From CAZRQL01 sp964602415 (lineage in GTDB: Bacteria; Bacteroidota; Bacteroidia; Cytophagales; Flammeovirgaceae), in the NCBI GenBank assembly GCA_964602415.1, contig CAZRQL010000008.1, positions 1 through 64,000 of the forward strand: DNA of 64,000 nt, given 5' to 3'. The notes below the pieces were generated by a model that was not told the DNA's origin, ran no database searches, and saw nothing but the letters and a program-made list of their open reading frames with translations. Made by a program: the position numbers and the translations under genes. Below, piece by piece: positions 16,517 to 25,315 of this stretch. Position 1 is the stretch's first letter, and every line of letters starts with the position of its first letter.

Positions 16517-18017
16517 GGATTTCCTCTATCAAATCGCGGCTGTTGCACAGACGGGGAACTTTGTGCTGCCCGCCAAGTTTGCCTTTGGATTTGAGCCAGT
16601 TGTAAAACGTGCCTTTTGGCGCACTATGAACCACCGGTTTGAGCAAAGCCAGCTCAAGGGTGCGTTTGGCATCGTAGTCCGAGTTGATTTGCCGGAGCGT
16701 AACATCCAGCTTATCAACAAATTCCCCCAAATCATCAGGCTCATCCTCAAACTCAATCACCCACTCATGGCCCCCTTTTTTGCCTGCCTCCAAATAGACC
16801 GGAGCGGCTGTGTATTCGATGACTTTGGCGCGGGTAGCCCTACAAGCCTCGCTAATGGCTTGCTCGGCGTTTTCGATGATGACCTCCTCACCAAAAGCGT
16901 TGATAAAGTGCTTAGTGCGACCCGATATTTTGAAGCAATAAGGTGAAACAGAAGTAAACCTGATGGTGTCGCCTATTTTGTACCTCCAAAGCCCTGAATT
17001 GGTACTGATTACCAGCGCGTAGTTTTTATTTTTTTCTATTTCTGCCAATGACAAAACTTTGGGATGCTCTTTTTCCAACTCCTCTATGGGAATAAACTCA
17101 TAAAAAATCCCGTGGTCAAGCATCAGCAACATTTCGTTGTCTGCACAGTAAGGGTCTTGTGCCCCAAAAAAGCCCTCTGAGGCATTGTAAATTTCTATAA
17201 AATGAAGTTTGGGGCTGTTCATTAAGGTCTTAAAGGTCTGGCGATAAGGCTCAAAGGCCACCGCTCCATGAAAAAAAGTCTCAAAACTCGGCCAAACTTC
17301 GGCCACTGTTTTTTTGCCTGTAAACTCCAAAAGCCTCTCCAAAATCACCAAAATCCAAGTCGGTACGCCTTGCATACTGACCACATCTTGTTTGGCTATG
17401 ACAGCCACCATCCTTTGAATTTTCGCCTCCCAGTCGTTCATCAGGGCTACTTCGAGGCTTGGGGTACGCATCCATTGCGCCCAGACCGGCAAGTTGTTCA
17501 TTATCAAAGCAGAAACATCGCCTATTTGAAGCCCCCCTCCAAAGTGATTGTCTTGCAAACTGCCCCCGACGGCCAAATTGGGGTGGGTGAACATTTTAGA
17601 GTAGGGATGCTTGTGCAAGTGTATGGCTATGAGGTCTTTGCCGCCCGCATAGTGGGTCTCATAAAGAGACTGTCTCGAAACAGGTATGTATTTGGAGCGG
17701 GCATTGGTCGTGCCCGAAGATTTGGAAAAACCTACCAAGGGGTCAGGCCAAAGAACCCCTTTTTCGCCTTTGAGATGCCGCTCAATCCATGGATAAATCG
17801 TTTCGTAGTCTGTAATCGGAATCCGTTGCGCAAAAGCATGGTATGAATTGATTTCGTGGAGTTTGTAAAACTTGCCCCATTGAGTCTGCTTGGCTTTTTG
17901 GAGCAAAAAAGCAAAAATCTTTTCTTGAAGTTGATGAGGAGAACTTCTTATTGTTTCGATTCTTTGGATGCGGTGCTTCATCAACGAGTTGAAGCCATAG
18001 TTGAGCAGTGATTTCAT
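16497..18017 (-). CDS. GH3 family acyl-adenylating protein
   Basis: A 506-residue member of the GH3 (auxin-responsive) branch of the adenylate-forming superfamily. The ATP-binding loop GFSKSSGTTNARSKYIPVS lies at about 88-106, and EIYNASEGFFG (about 269) and WRYKIGD (about 337) are matching core motifs. In plants these enzymes join acyl acids to amino acids; the bacterial role is unknown. It starts four bases after the gldF stop and so is probably cotranscribed with that motility gene. Confidence 0.88.
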   Translation of the reverse strand: MKSLLNYGFNSLMKHRIQRIETIRSSPHQLQEKIFAFLLQKAKQTQWGKFYKLHEINSYHAFAQRIPITDYETIYPWIERHLKGEKGVLWPDPLVGFSKSSGTTNARSKYIPVSRQSLYETHYAGGKDLIAIHLHKHPYSKMFTHPNLAVGGSLQDNHFGGGLQIGDVSALIMNNLPVWAQWMRTPSLEVALMNDWEAKIQRMVAVIAKQDVVSMQGVPTWILVILERLLEFTGKKTVAEVWPSFETFFHGAVAFEPYRQTFKTLMNSPKLHFIEIYNASEGFFGAQDPYCADNEMLLMLDHGIFYEFIPIEELEKEHPKVLSLAEIEKNKNYALVISTNSGLWRYKIGDTIRFTSVSPYCFKISGRTKHFINAFGEEVIIENAEQAISEACRATRAKVIEYTAAPVYLEAGKKGGHEWVIEFEDEPDDLGEFVDKLDVTLRQINSDYDAKRTLELALLKPVVHSAPKGTFYNWLKSKGKLGGQHKVPRLCNSRDLIEEILTLAKE

Positions 18018-18021
18018 TGGT

Positions 18022-18750
18022 TTACCATTTGCGGCTCGCCAAGACCAAACGAGTCAAAGCCAGCATAGCCAAAACAAAACTTCCAAAATATAATAAATCT
18101 CTTGAGTCAATCAAACCCCGACTAATTGAGTTGTAATGATAATCAATCCCAAGTTGGGCGATAAAATAAGAATAGGATGCCCATACATTGATGCTTGATA
18201 CCAATCCAAGACCGTCATAGCTAAAAAAACAAAGAAAAACAGCCACCAAAAAAGCCACTATCTGATTGTCTGTCAAAGAGGAAGCAAATACCCCTATGGA
18301 CACAAACACCGCCGCCAAACAAACCAAGCCCACATAAGAACCCATCACCGCCGCCATATCCAAATTGCCTTTGGGAGAACCCAATTGGTAAACAGAGTAC
18401 ACATACAATAACGTAGGCAACAAAGCCGAAACAGCCAAAGCCCAACAAGACAGATACTTACCTAAAATAATTTGCCAGTCTGTGAGCGGGCGCGTAAAGA
18501 GCAACTCAATGGTGCCGGATTTTTTTTCTTCGGCAAAACTGCGCATCGTAACTGCCGGAATCAAAAACATAAAAATATAAGGCGACATAGAAAAAAGGGT
18601 ATCCAACTGGGCAAAGCCCGATTCCAACACTCCGGTATCAGGAAAAACCCAAACAAAAAGCCCCGTAACCACCAAAAACACGCCCACAACGATATAGGCC
18701 GTAAGAGAACTAAAAAAAGCACTTATCTCTTTGAAAAAAATTTGAACCAT
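18022..18750 (-). CDS. gldF: Gliding-motility ABC transporter permease GldF
   Basis: An integral membrane ABC-2 permease of 242 residues with about six hydrophobic segments. The segment RSFAEEKKSGTIELLFTRPLTDWQIILGKY is the conserved ABC-2 permease region and matches GldF. With GldA (ATPase) and GldG (auxiliary), GldF is needed for gliding in Flavobacterium johnsoniae. Neither gldG nor gldA is next to it; the downstream gene is GH3. It is divergent from xseB, with only 26 bases between starts. Confidence 0.88.
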   Translation of the reverse strand: MVQIFFKEISAFFSSLTAYIVVGVFLVVTGLFVWVFPDTGVLESGFAQLDTLFSMSPYIFMFLIPAVTMRSFAEEKKSGTIELLFTRPLTDWQIILGKYLSCWALAVSALLPTLLYVYSVYQLGSPKGNLDMAAVMGSYVGLVCLAAVFVSIGVFASSLTDNQIVAFLVAVFLCFFSYDGLGLVSSINVWASYSYFIAQLGIDYHYNSISRGLIDSRDLLYFGSFVLAMLALTRLVLASRKW

Positions 18751-18758
18751 ATTTGCTG

Positions 18759-18766
18759 CAAATTTG
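18759..18766. promoter_or_regulatory. Palindromic CAAATTTG shared between gldF and xseB starts
   Basis: In the 26-bp gap of the divergent pair gldF/xseB, CAAATTTG reads TTTG on both strands, ending 10 bases before the xseB ATG and 8 bases before the gldF ATG. It lacks the TA of the TAnnTTTG consensus, so it is a candidate only. Confidence 0.35.
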
Positions 18767-18776
18767 GGTAAAAAAC

Positions 18777-18968
18777 ATGAAAGAAAATATCACTTACAAG
18801 CAAGCAGTCCAAGAATTAGAAGAAATACACCAAAAAATCGAAGAAGGAGAAGTAGAACTCGAACTGCTTACCCAATACACCCAAAGAGCCAAAGAATTGG
18901 TGGCTTTGTGCCAAAACAAACTCAAAATGGTTGAGGAGATTTTGCAAAAAGAAACCCAAAAAAGTTAA
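18777..18968 (+). CDS. xseB: Exodeoxyribonuclease VII small subunit
   Basis: Small helical subunit that binds XseA to form exonuclease VII, which degrades single-stranded DNA. The 63-residue protein reads YKQAVQELEEIHQKIEEGEV and then a leucine-rich second helix, the usual two-helix XseB pattern. I start at the ATG at 18777. xseA is not adjacent, although the two often form an operon. The last four bases overlap the stop of the convergent glycosyltransferase gene. Confidence 0.9.
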   Translation: MKENITYKQAVQELEEIHQKIEEGEVELELLTQYTQRAKELVALCQNKLKMVEEILQKETQKS

Positions 18969-19999
18969 TTGACCACTTTCCAAAACTCATCCCTTTGCCA
19001 AAAAGGATTTATACTAAGTGGTTTTCGGTAATAATCCAAGAAGAGTTTTGGGAAAATATCTTCACTAATATTTTCAAAATCAAGCACAAACCCTGCATCA
19101 CAGGATACTATCAAATCAGAAAACTCATGCCCAATCTGGGCAATCATCGGCTTGCGCAAAGCCAGACACTCATAGACCTTGGTCGGGATTTTTCCTTCGA
19201 TGCAGGGATTGGGGGCATGTGCCAACACAACAAAAGAGCAGGCCGCCATCTTACGGAGTAGCAACTCATGCTCAACAGGGGCAGTCGAGAGACAAAGTTT
19301 GATGGCAGGATTGCGCTGTGCTCTGTCTTCCAGCCACTTGCCCAGAGCAGGCTCCACCAAATGCCCACATACCTCAAGTTCACTCTCTGGCAAGAGTTGG
19401 TGAACACGCTCAAAAAACAAAACAGCCCGCTCCACACCAAAAAGCCTTGAAATCGTGCCGCAAACCAAAAATTTGAGTCTTTCAGGCACTTGACAATCAG
19501 GCAAGCCGCCTAAAAACTTGTTTTCAAGAACAAAAGCATTTTTAAACTTCAACTGACGGGCATACACTTTTTCGGCCAGTATAAATTTGCAAACAAAAGG
19601 CTGGTACATCCATTCCAAAGCAGCCACACCAAAGGCAAGCAGGTACTTTTGAGGGCTTTTGTAGGCAGGGTTGTGAAGAAAATTGAGCCGATAATTTTCT
19701 TGCACATCGTACATGCAGCGAAAAAAAGGTGAAAAAATCAGCAACAACGGATGCTGAACAATCAATAAATCAGGCTTATTTTTTATCAATTTTACTGCCA
19801 CTTCAAGCAAGATTGAAAAAATATTAAGCGAACTATGCGGAAGTGTTACAAAATCAGCGGAAGTTGTATTATTAGAATGTGAGCCTATCAATAAAACTTT
19901 ATAGGCAGGCTGTAAGCTAAAAGCCAATTTTTTCATGCGCGGTTCGAGAATGGGCTTTTTTAAACTAACAATCACCACTGTTTTGGTATTTTGAAGCAT
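18965..19999 (-). CDS. Glycosyltransferase family 4-like protein
   Basis: A 344-residue GT-B glycosyltransferase. The C-terminal half has the typical pattern KFLVCGTISRLFGVERAVLF (start of the donor domain) and IEGKIPTKVYECLALRKPMIA (about 285-305), where the E and preceding K/P segment bind the nucleotide sugar. The N-terminal half is less conserved. It probably builds a cell-surface glycan. It is monocistronic, convergent with xseB and divergent from the large secreted protein at 20054. Confidence 0.8.
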   Translation of the reverse strand: MLQNTKTVVIVSLKKPILEPRMKKLAFSLQPAYKVLLIGSHSNNTTSADFVTLPHSSLNIFSILLEVAVKLIKNKPDLLIVQHPLLLIFSPFFRCMYDVQENYRLNFLHNPAYKSPQKYLLAFGVAALEWMYQPFVCKFILAEKVYARQLKFKNAFVLENKFLGGLPDCQVPERLKFLVCGTISRLFGVERAVLFFERVHQLLPESELEVCGHLVEPALGKWLEDRAQRNPAIKLCLSTAPVEHELLLRKMAACSFVVLAHAPNPCIEGKIPTKVYECLALRKPMIAQIGHEFSDLIVSCDAGFVLDFENISEDIFPKLFLDYYRKPLSINPFWQRDEFWKVVN

Positions 20000-20053
20000 G
20001 TTCGAAATTTCTTAGTGTCATTATCAAAGTAACTCATCAAAAACTCGGTAAAA

Positions 20054-23000
20054 ATGAGAAAAAAAATACCCGCCCTCTTTTTAACCTTGCTATTCACTTT
20101 GTGGTTTGCGCAACTATATTCTCCTGATGTACAACATGTATTTTTGCAAAAACCTGTGCCCACACAAGCTACGACAGCCTTGCGCAAACCATTGGCATGG
20201 ACAGTCTGCGACCAACTAAAAAGTTTTAGCGATACCATTTTTGAGTACTACACAGGAACACACGAAGGCAATCAATCTATTGCAAATCAAGTAGTTAGTA
20301 AAAATCAGGTGCAATTTTTTGATGACCCGAACGAGCGCGACAGAACCATAGACGAATTGATTTTGCCTTCTTACCTCAACAAAGTCATTCGCATAGGGGA
20401 CGGCAGTCTAACGGGTGGCTTTGCCGGAATAGCCAAGACCAAGTTCAGGGTAAAAGATACTTTTTTAACCATTCACTACCGTGTGGTGTTTCAAGACCCC
20501 TCACACTCCTTGGCACAGCAGCCTTTTGCCTACATCAAAATAAGAGACAAAAACGGGGCTGCCATCAACTGCGGCGATTATTTATTTGTGGCTCAACCCG
20601 GGCTGCCCGGCTTTACTTCCATTGGGTCAGGCTCTCGAACCGTTAGGTACTCGGACTGGGGAAAATTATCTCTCAATCTGGAAAAGTACATCAATGAAAA
20701 CATTAGCATCGAACTGGCTGCGGGAGATTGTTCACTCAGGGGGCATTTTGGCTATATGTACGCCGCCATAGAATGCGGTGCCAACCCTAAAGTGTATCCC
20801 TCTACCGCCCAAAACCTCATCAAAGGCGACAGCGTGCTTGACCGCTGCCCGGGAAGCGAAGCAGTCATAGAAGCCTACGAGGGCTACCAATGGTATTTGT
20901 GGAGCAACGGAGCCACTACCCGAAGCACAAGCGTAACCAATCCGGGGATTTATACCTTGATCGTATCGGATTCTTTTGGCTGCCAAACCAAAGACCAAAT
21001 CGTTTTCTCGCCCAAGCTCAGCAGTTTGGACATAAGCCCCAAACAGTTTTGCATTGATTTGCCCATAAACATTCGTCTGCTAAACTACCAAAACCAAACC
21101 GACCCCATAGACAGCATCGAATGGGTCATGGAAACAGCAGATAAAACGCTCAAAGTAAGAGGAAAGCCTGAGACCGTTTTTTCTACCACTTACGACAAAA
21201 ACTTCGCCCTCAAGACCATCGTATGGACAAAGTCGGGATGCAAGTTCACTCTTTCTAATCTTATCCGGTCAGCCCCCGGCGATGATTTACCCAAAAAAAT
21301 ACCTCTTGGGTACAATTCCACTTGCGCAGGAAGCCCTACACTTTTTAGTTCAGAAGAATTCTATCCTTTGACAGACTGGGATTTCGACGACGACGGACGG
21401 TTTGATGCCATTGGCAAATGGCGCGTTTTTCATCAGTTCCCCGATGAGGGAGAATACCGCGTAAATATGAGAATATCCAATGATTTCGGCTGTTACAAGG
21501 ATACTACATTCAAAGTGGTCATCACACCCAAACCCAATTTAGATTTTTCATACCAAAACATTTGCGTAGGCCAACAACCTATGTTTGTCATTGACCCGCA
21601 ATTTATAAAAACAAAGAAAGTAACTAAAATAGAATGGGACTACGACCAAGACGATGGGTTGTACTTCAATGATTATGAGGATAAAAACCTGACCGGTATC
21701 GTTGAGCCAAGTATTTTGAGAAATTTCAGGCTGCCAAAAAAATACCTCGTGAGCATGAGGGCTTACACCGGTAGCACTTGCAGCGACACAACCACAAAGG
21801 CTTTTTACGTGCATCCTTTCCATTATGGAGGTTTGAAAGGTTCTAAGTATGTTTGCAAAGATGATTTGGTAGCCAAATACTGGTTGGACAAAAGCTCGAT
21901 ATACGACAGCGGCTCGCGGGTGCTTTCTTGGGAGCCTGTAGTCAGCCGGCATGGCATCGTAGAGCGAACAGACGGCGACACGGTCTATTTCCGCTGTTTC
22001 CCCAACAACCGCGAAGTGCTCGTCAAAGCCACCGTCATCACCGAGCACGGTTGCATGAGCGAAAAATTCATCTCTTCCTCGCTGATAGAGGCCAAAACCT
22101 CACCCAAACCCCAAGGGACTGAGTTTCTTTGTGCCGATGCACCCGAAGCGGACTACTTCGTGGAGGATGTGTTTGGCAGGGACTACCGTTGGCAGGTAGA
22201 AAACGGCCAAATCGTAGGCCGCAGCGACAGCGCCAAAGTGCGCATCCGATGGAACGGGAGCGGTACAGGCCGAGTCTCTCTGGCTCGCTCCCAACAATAC
22301 GACACCATCTGCTACCGCGCATCCGAAGCCCTGCAAGTGCTGATTGCGCCAAAAAAGGACACCTTGCTGGCCATCGAAGCAGTCGGCATGAACCCGCCAA
22401 AAGGTCTTTTGGTTGCTTGGCAAACCAAAGGAGAAGACAATGACAGCAAGTTGCTATTGAAAAGAGACGGACAAAACATCGCCTTGCTCGACAAAGAGCC
22501 CAACTCCTACCAAGACAGCGCGCAAAGCCGGGTTTACTACTACCAAGTGGCTACCTTCAACCCCTGCGGCGATACGGTCTGGTCGCTCAGACACCGAAAT
22601 ATCAGGCTTGATGCCCGCAAAGTCGAAGCCCAAGACAGCATTTACTTGCGGTGGAACAGCTACCAAAACTGGCCATCAGGAGTAAAAGAATACCAAATCT
22701 GGAGAGGCCTCGAAGGCGAAGACTTTGAACTTATAGACCGTACAAAGGACACCGTTTGGGCTTCGGCGCAAGGAGGCGATGCGTTTGTGCATTGTTTTGT
22801 GGTTGTAGCCCTGAGCGAACAGGGCTTCACTTCTCGGTCTAACGAGGCGTGTGTAAGATTTGAGCACGCGCTCAAAGCCAATGCCTTCATCACACCCAAC
22901 TCAGATGGAAAAAACGACTTTTTTCAAATCCAAAAAACAGAAAGATACCCAAACAACCGCCTCAGCATCTTCAACCGATGGGGACAAATTGTTTATCAAC

Positions 23001-23143
23001 AAGATAACTACCAAAATAACTGGGCAGGAACTTCTCAAGACGGCAACCTATTGCAGGGTACTTACTTCTTCATATTCAACTACGAAGACCATCAGGGACA
23101 AAACAAATTTTTATCAGGTGCCATCACAATTATTCATAATTAA
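20054..23143 (+). CDS. Large secreted protein with PKD-like and CHU_C (gliding motility-associated, T9SS type B) domains
   Basis: 1029 residues. An N-terminal signal peptide (MRKKIPALFLTLLFTLWF) precedes a beta-rich extracellular region. A PKD-like repeat (DWDFDDDGRFDAIG, about 441-454, followed by GEYRVNMRISNDFGC) and fibronectin-like segments follow. The last ~95 residues (AFITPNSDGKNDFFQI, then LSIFNRWGQIVYQ and AGTSQDGNLLQGTYFF) are a canonical CHU_C domain, the type B signal for the type IX secretion system. It is thus exported to the cell surface or medium, probably as an adhesin-like protein. It lies in the same orientation as the TPR gene 31 bases downstream. Confidence 0.9.
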   Translation: MRKKIPALFLTLLFTLWFAQLYSPDVQHVFLQKPVPTQATTALRKPLAWTVCDQLKSFSDTIFEYYTGTHEGNQSIANQVVSKNQVQFFDDPNERDRTIDELILPSYLNKVIRIGDGSLTGGFAGIAKTKFRVKDTFLTIHYRVVFQDPSHSLAQQPFAYIKIRDKNGAAINCGDYLFVAQPGLPGFTSIGSGSRTVRYSDWGKLSLNLEKYINENISIELAAGDCSLRGHFGYMYAAIECGANPKVYPSTAQNLIKGDSVLDRCPGSEAVIEAYEGYQWYLWSNGATTRSTSVTNPGIYTLIVSDSFGCQTKDQIVFSPKLSSLDISPKQFCIDLPINIRLLNYQNQTDPIDSIEWVMETADKTLKVRGKPETVFSTTYDKNFALKTIVWTKSGCKFTLSNLIRSAPGDDLPKKIPLGYNSTCAGSPTLFSSEEFYPLTDWDFDDDGRFDAIGKWRVFHQFPDEGEYRVNMRISNDFGCYKDTTFKVVITPKPNLDFSYQNICVGQQPMFVIDPQFIKTKKVTKIEWDYDQDDGLYFNDYEDKNLTGIVEPSILRNFRLPKKYLVSMRAYTGSTCSDTTTKAFYVHPFHYGGLKGSKYVCKDDLVAKYWLDKSSIYDSGSRVLSWEPVVSRHGIVERTDGDTVYFRCFPNNREVLVKATVITEHGCMSEKFISSSLIEAKTSPKPQGTEFLCADAPEADYFVEDVFGRDYRWQVENGQIVGRSDSAKVRIRWNGSGTGRVSLARSQQYDTICYRASEALQVLIAPKKDTLLAIEAVGMNPPKGLLVAWQTKGEDNDSKLLLKRDGQNIALLDKEPNSYQDSAQSRVYYYQVATFNPCGDTVWSLRHRNIRLDARKVEAQDSIYLRWNSYQNWPSGVKEYQIWRGLEGEDFELIDRTKDTVWASAQGGDAFVHCFVVVALSEQGFTSRSNEACVRFEHALKANAFITPNSDGKNDFFQIQKTERYPNNRLSIFNRWGQIVYQQDNYQNNWAGTSQDGNLLQGTYFFIFNYEDHQGQNKFLSGAITIIHN

Positions 23144-23154
23144 CCTGATGCATT

Positions 23155-23162
23155 TATATTTG
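23155..23162 (+). promoter_or_regulatory. -7 element (TATATTTG) of the TPR/DHp gene
   Basis: Exact TAnnTTTG match ending 12 bases before the ATG at 23175, in the 31-bp gap after the CHU_C gene. It suggests the TPR gene has its own promoter. Confidence 0.6.
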
Positions 23163-23174
23163 TAAAAAACCTCT

Positions 23175-24677
23175 ATGAGGAAATTAGCTTACATAGCAAC
23201 GATTGTGATTTTTACTCAGTATTTATGTTTGGCGCAGCAAGAAGTCATTGATTCTTTATTTAAATTAAAAGAGGGTTTACAAGGCACAAATGAAGAAAAA
23301 TTTGAATGGCTCATTAGTGCACATCGTTTTTTTCTCAACCACAGTCGTATCTCCCTGAATAGCTTTCTCGATGAAGCAGAACTGTTGGCTTCTAAACTCG
23401 GGGACAAACAAGCCGCCGCACTGCACAATGAGCGAGGTGTGGCATTGGCTTTTGACGATAACTTTATTTCGGCTCAAAAGGAATTTTATCTGGCAAAAGA
23501 ATTGTACGGAAAAGCCCAAGACAAAACAGGAATAGCCAAAGCAATCAACAATTTAGCAGGTATTTACCGCGAAAGCGGATACCTAAATAAATCCGCTTCG
23601 CTTATCAAAGAATCAATTAATATATTCATTGAAATTAAAGATACAGTTGGTTTTGCTAAATCTTTGGCCTCTTTGGCACTTGTATATATAGATTTGAAAC
23701 AATATGACTCAAGCATTGTTTTGGCACGGCAAAGCATTAACCTCTTCAATCAACTCAAAGACAGCAATCTGTCATACATACCCTTGCAGAACTTAGCCAA
23801 AAGTTATTTGGCTAAAAATAATTGCAACAAAGCCATTGGATTGATCAAAAAAGCGATTGATAAGATTGTTGAGTGTAAACACTACGCCAATTTGCCCAAT
23901 TCTTATATAGATTTGATTAAATGCTATCTTCAAACAAGTAAAATAGATTCTGCTTTGGATGCGGTTTTGTTTTTTGATGAGGCAATAGTAAAATACAACC
24001 TTGCCAAAACACACGCACACATCAGCAAAAAATACCTTTCTGAAATTTACGAACGGAAAGGCGATTTGCATAAATCCCTCCAATTTATGAAAATAGCTGA
24101 CAGTTTGCAAACTGAATATTACGAAAACTACAAATACGATAAAATAAATACCTTACGCAGCATCCACGAAAAAGAAGACAACCAAAAAGAACTCACTATC
24201 AAAAAAATAGAATTAAGAGAAAAACAAATCAGATTGTATTGGCTGTACAGCGTCTTAGGGGCAGTGGTTACGCTGGGAGGCATTTTGTTTCGCCACGACC
24301 GCAAGCAGACCCTACTCTCCCGAGAACTCACAAAATTAAACCTCGAACTTGCCAAATCGCTTAAAGAAAAAAGCGAGTTGGCGCAAGAATACCACGCTTT
24401 GAATGAAACATTGGAGCAAACAGTCAGGGAGCGGACAGCAAAACTTATCAAAGCCTTAGAAACTTTGTCCGAAATGGCTTTTATCAACGCCCACAAAACC
24501 AGGGCTTCATCGGCAAGGTTGCAGGGCTTGTTTTATATCCATCAAGAAAATTGGTTATCCACCGAAGAGCTTATCGCTTACAGCAAGCAGACCCTAAAAG
24601 AGATGGATGAAGTTATCAGAGAAATTTCACTAAAGCTGTACCAAATACGAAATGACCTCGAAAATTGGGCAGAATAA
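23175..24677 (+). CDS. TPR membrane protein ending in a histidine-kinase-like dimerisation hairpin, no ATPase domain
   Basis: 500 residues: signal peptide (ending LCLAQQ), about six TPR units (for example KAINNLAGIYRESGYLNKSA), one membrane segment near 355-373 (LYWLYSVLGAVVTLGGILF), then a coiled coil (about 380-425) and a two-helix segment. The first helix contains LSEMAFINAHKTRASSARLQ with His440, like an H-box; the second is TLKEMDEVIREISLKLYQI. The protein then stops: no N, G1 or G2 box. This layout equals a periplasmic TPR sensor kinase cut off after its DHp domain. It could be a phosphotransfer or dimer-forming partner. Family members are otherwise not recognised. Confidence 0.75.
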   Translation: MRKLAYIATIVIFTQYLCLAQQEVIDSLFKLKEGLQGTNEEKFEWLISAHRFFLNHSRISLNSFLDEAELLASKLGDKQAAALHNERGVALAFDDNFISAQKEFYLAKELYGKAQDKTGIAKAINNLAGIYRESGYLNKSASLIKESINIFIEIKDTVGFAKSLASLALVYIDLKQYDSSIVLARQSINLFNQLKDSNLSYIPLQNLAKSYLAKNNCNKAIGLIKKAIDKIVECKHYANLPNSYIDLIKCYLQTSKIDSALDAVLFFDEAIVKYNLAKTHAHISKKYLSEIYERKGDLHKSLQFMKIADSLQTEYYENYKYDKINTLRSIHEKEDNQKELTIKKIELREKQIRLYWLYSVLGAVVTLGGILFRHDRKQTLLSRELTKLNLELAKSLKEKSELAQEYHALNETLEQTVRERTAKLIKALETLSEMAFINAHKTRASSARLQGLFYIHQENWLSTEELIAYSKQTLKEMDEVIREISLKLYQIRNDLENWAE

Positions 24678-24715
24678 AAAGCACCTCGTCATGTATTTGA
24701 AATTCAGTTATACTC

Positions 24716-25315
24716 ATGTCTGTCTCGCATCAAATACTCAAAGAACTCATAGACAAACTCGAATCCTACGAGCAACTTAACCCTGAGAATCCCTCTACGG
24801 AAGACTTCCTGACTTGGGTAGTAGAAAACAAACTGTTGGGTGTGCCTTATGAGCTAAAGAACTTTGAAAACCTTGATGTGGCCTTAAACAAGGAATTGGT
24901 CATTTTGAGCCGTTTTGCAAGGTTTCACCTCAAAAGAGGCTTTGCAGAGGGTTTGATACAAAGCCCTGATGAACTGGGATACCTTGCCGTATTGCTCTCG
25001 GGACAAAGCTACACCAAAATCGGGCTGATAGAAGCCAATATCCACGAAAAAACCACCGGAATGGAAATCATCAAGCGGCTGTTGCGCTTGGGACTCATCC
25101 AGCAGCGAGAAGACCCCGACGACAAAAGAAGCAAGCTATTAGCCATCACCGAACTGGGTAGGCAAGAAGTCCTCAAACATTTTCAAGCCCTTGCTCATAC
25201 CATGACCATCATTGCCGGCAACCTAAGCCAAAAGGAAAAACAAACCCTGCTGGCTTTGGTAAATAAACTCAATCTGCACCACAAAAAGTTACTTACAAAG
25301 ATGAAAGGCAACTGA
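24716..25315 (+). CDS. MarR-family transcriptional regulator
   Basis: 199 residues with a winged helix-turn-helix core: YLAVLLSGQSYTKIGLIEANIHEKTTGMEII and the wing REDPDDKRSKLLAITELGRQEV, both classic for MarR. An N-terminal extension of about 60 residues and a C-terminal helix complete the usual dimer interface. The ligand is unknown. It starts 38 bases after the TPR gene, and its stop abuts that of the convergent T9SS gene with no spacer. Confidence 0.88.
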   Translation: MSVSHQILKELIDKLESYEQLNPENPSTEDFLTWVVENKLLGVPYELKNFENLDVALNKELVILSRFARFHLKRGFAEGLIQSPDELGYLAVLLSGQSYTKIGLIEANIHEKTTGMEIIKRLLRLGLIQQREDPDDKRSKLLAITELGRQEVLKHFQALAHTMTIIAGNLSQKEKQTLLALVNKLNLHHKKLLTKMKGN

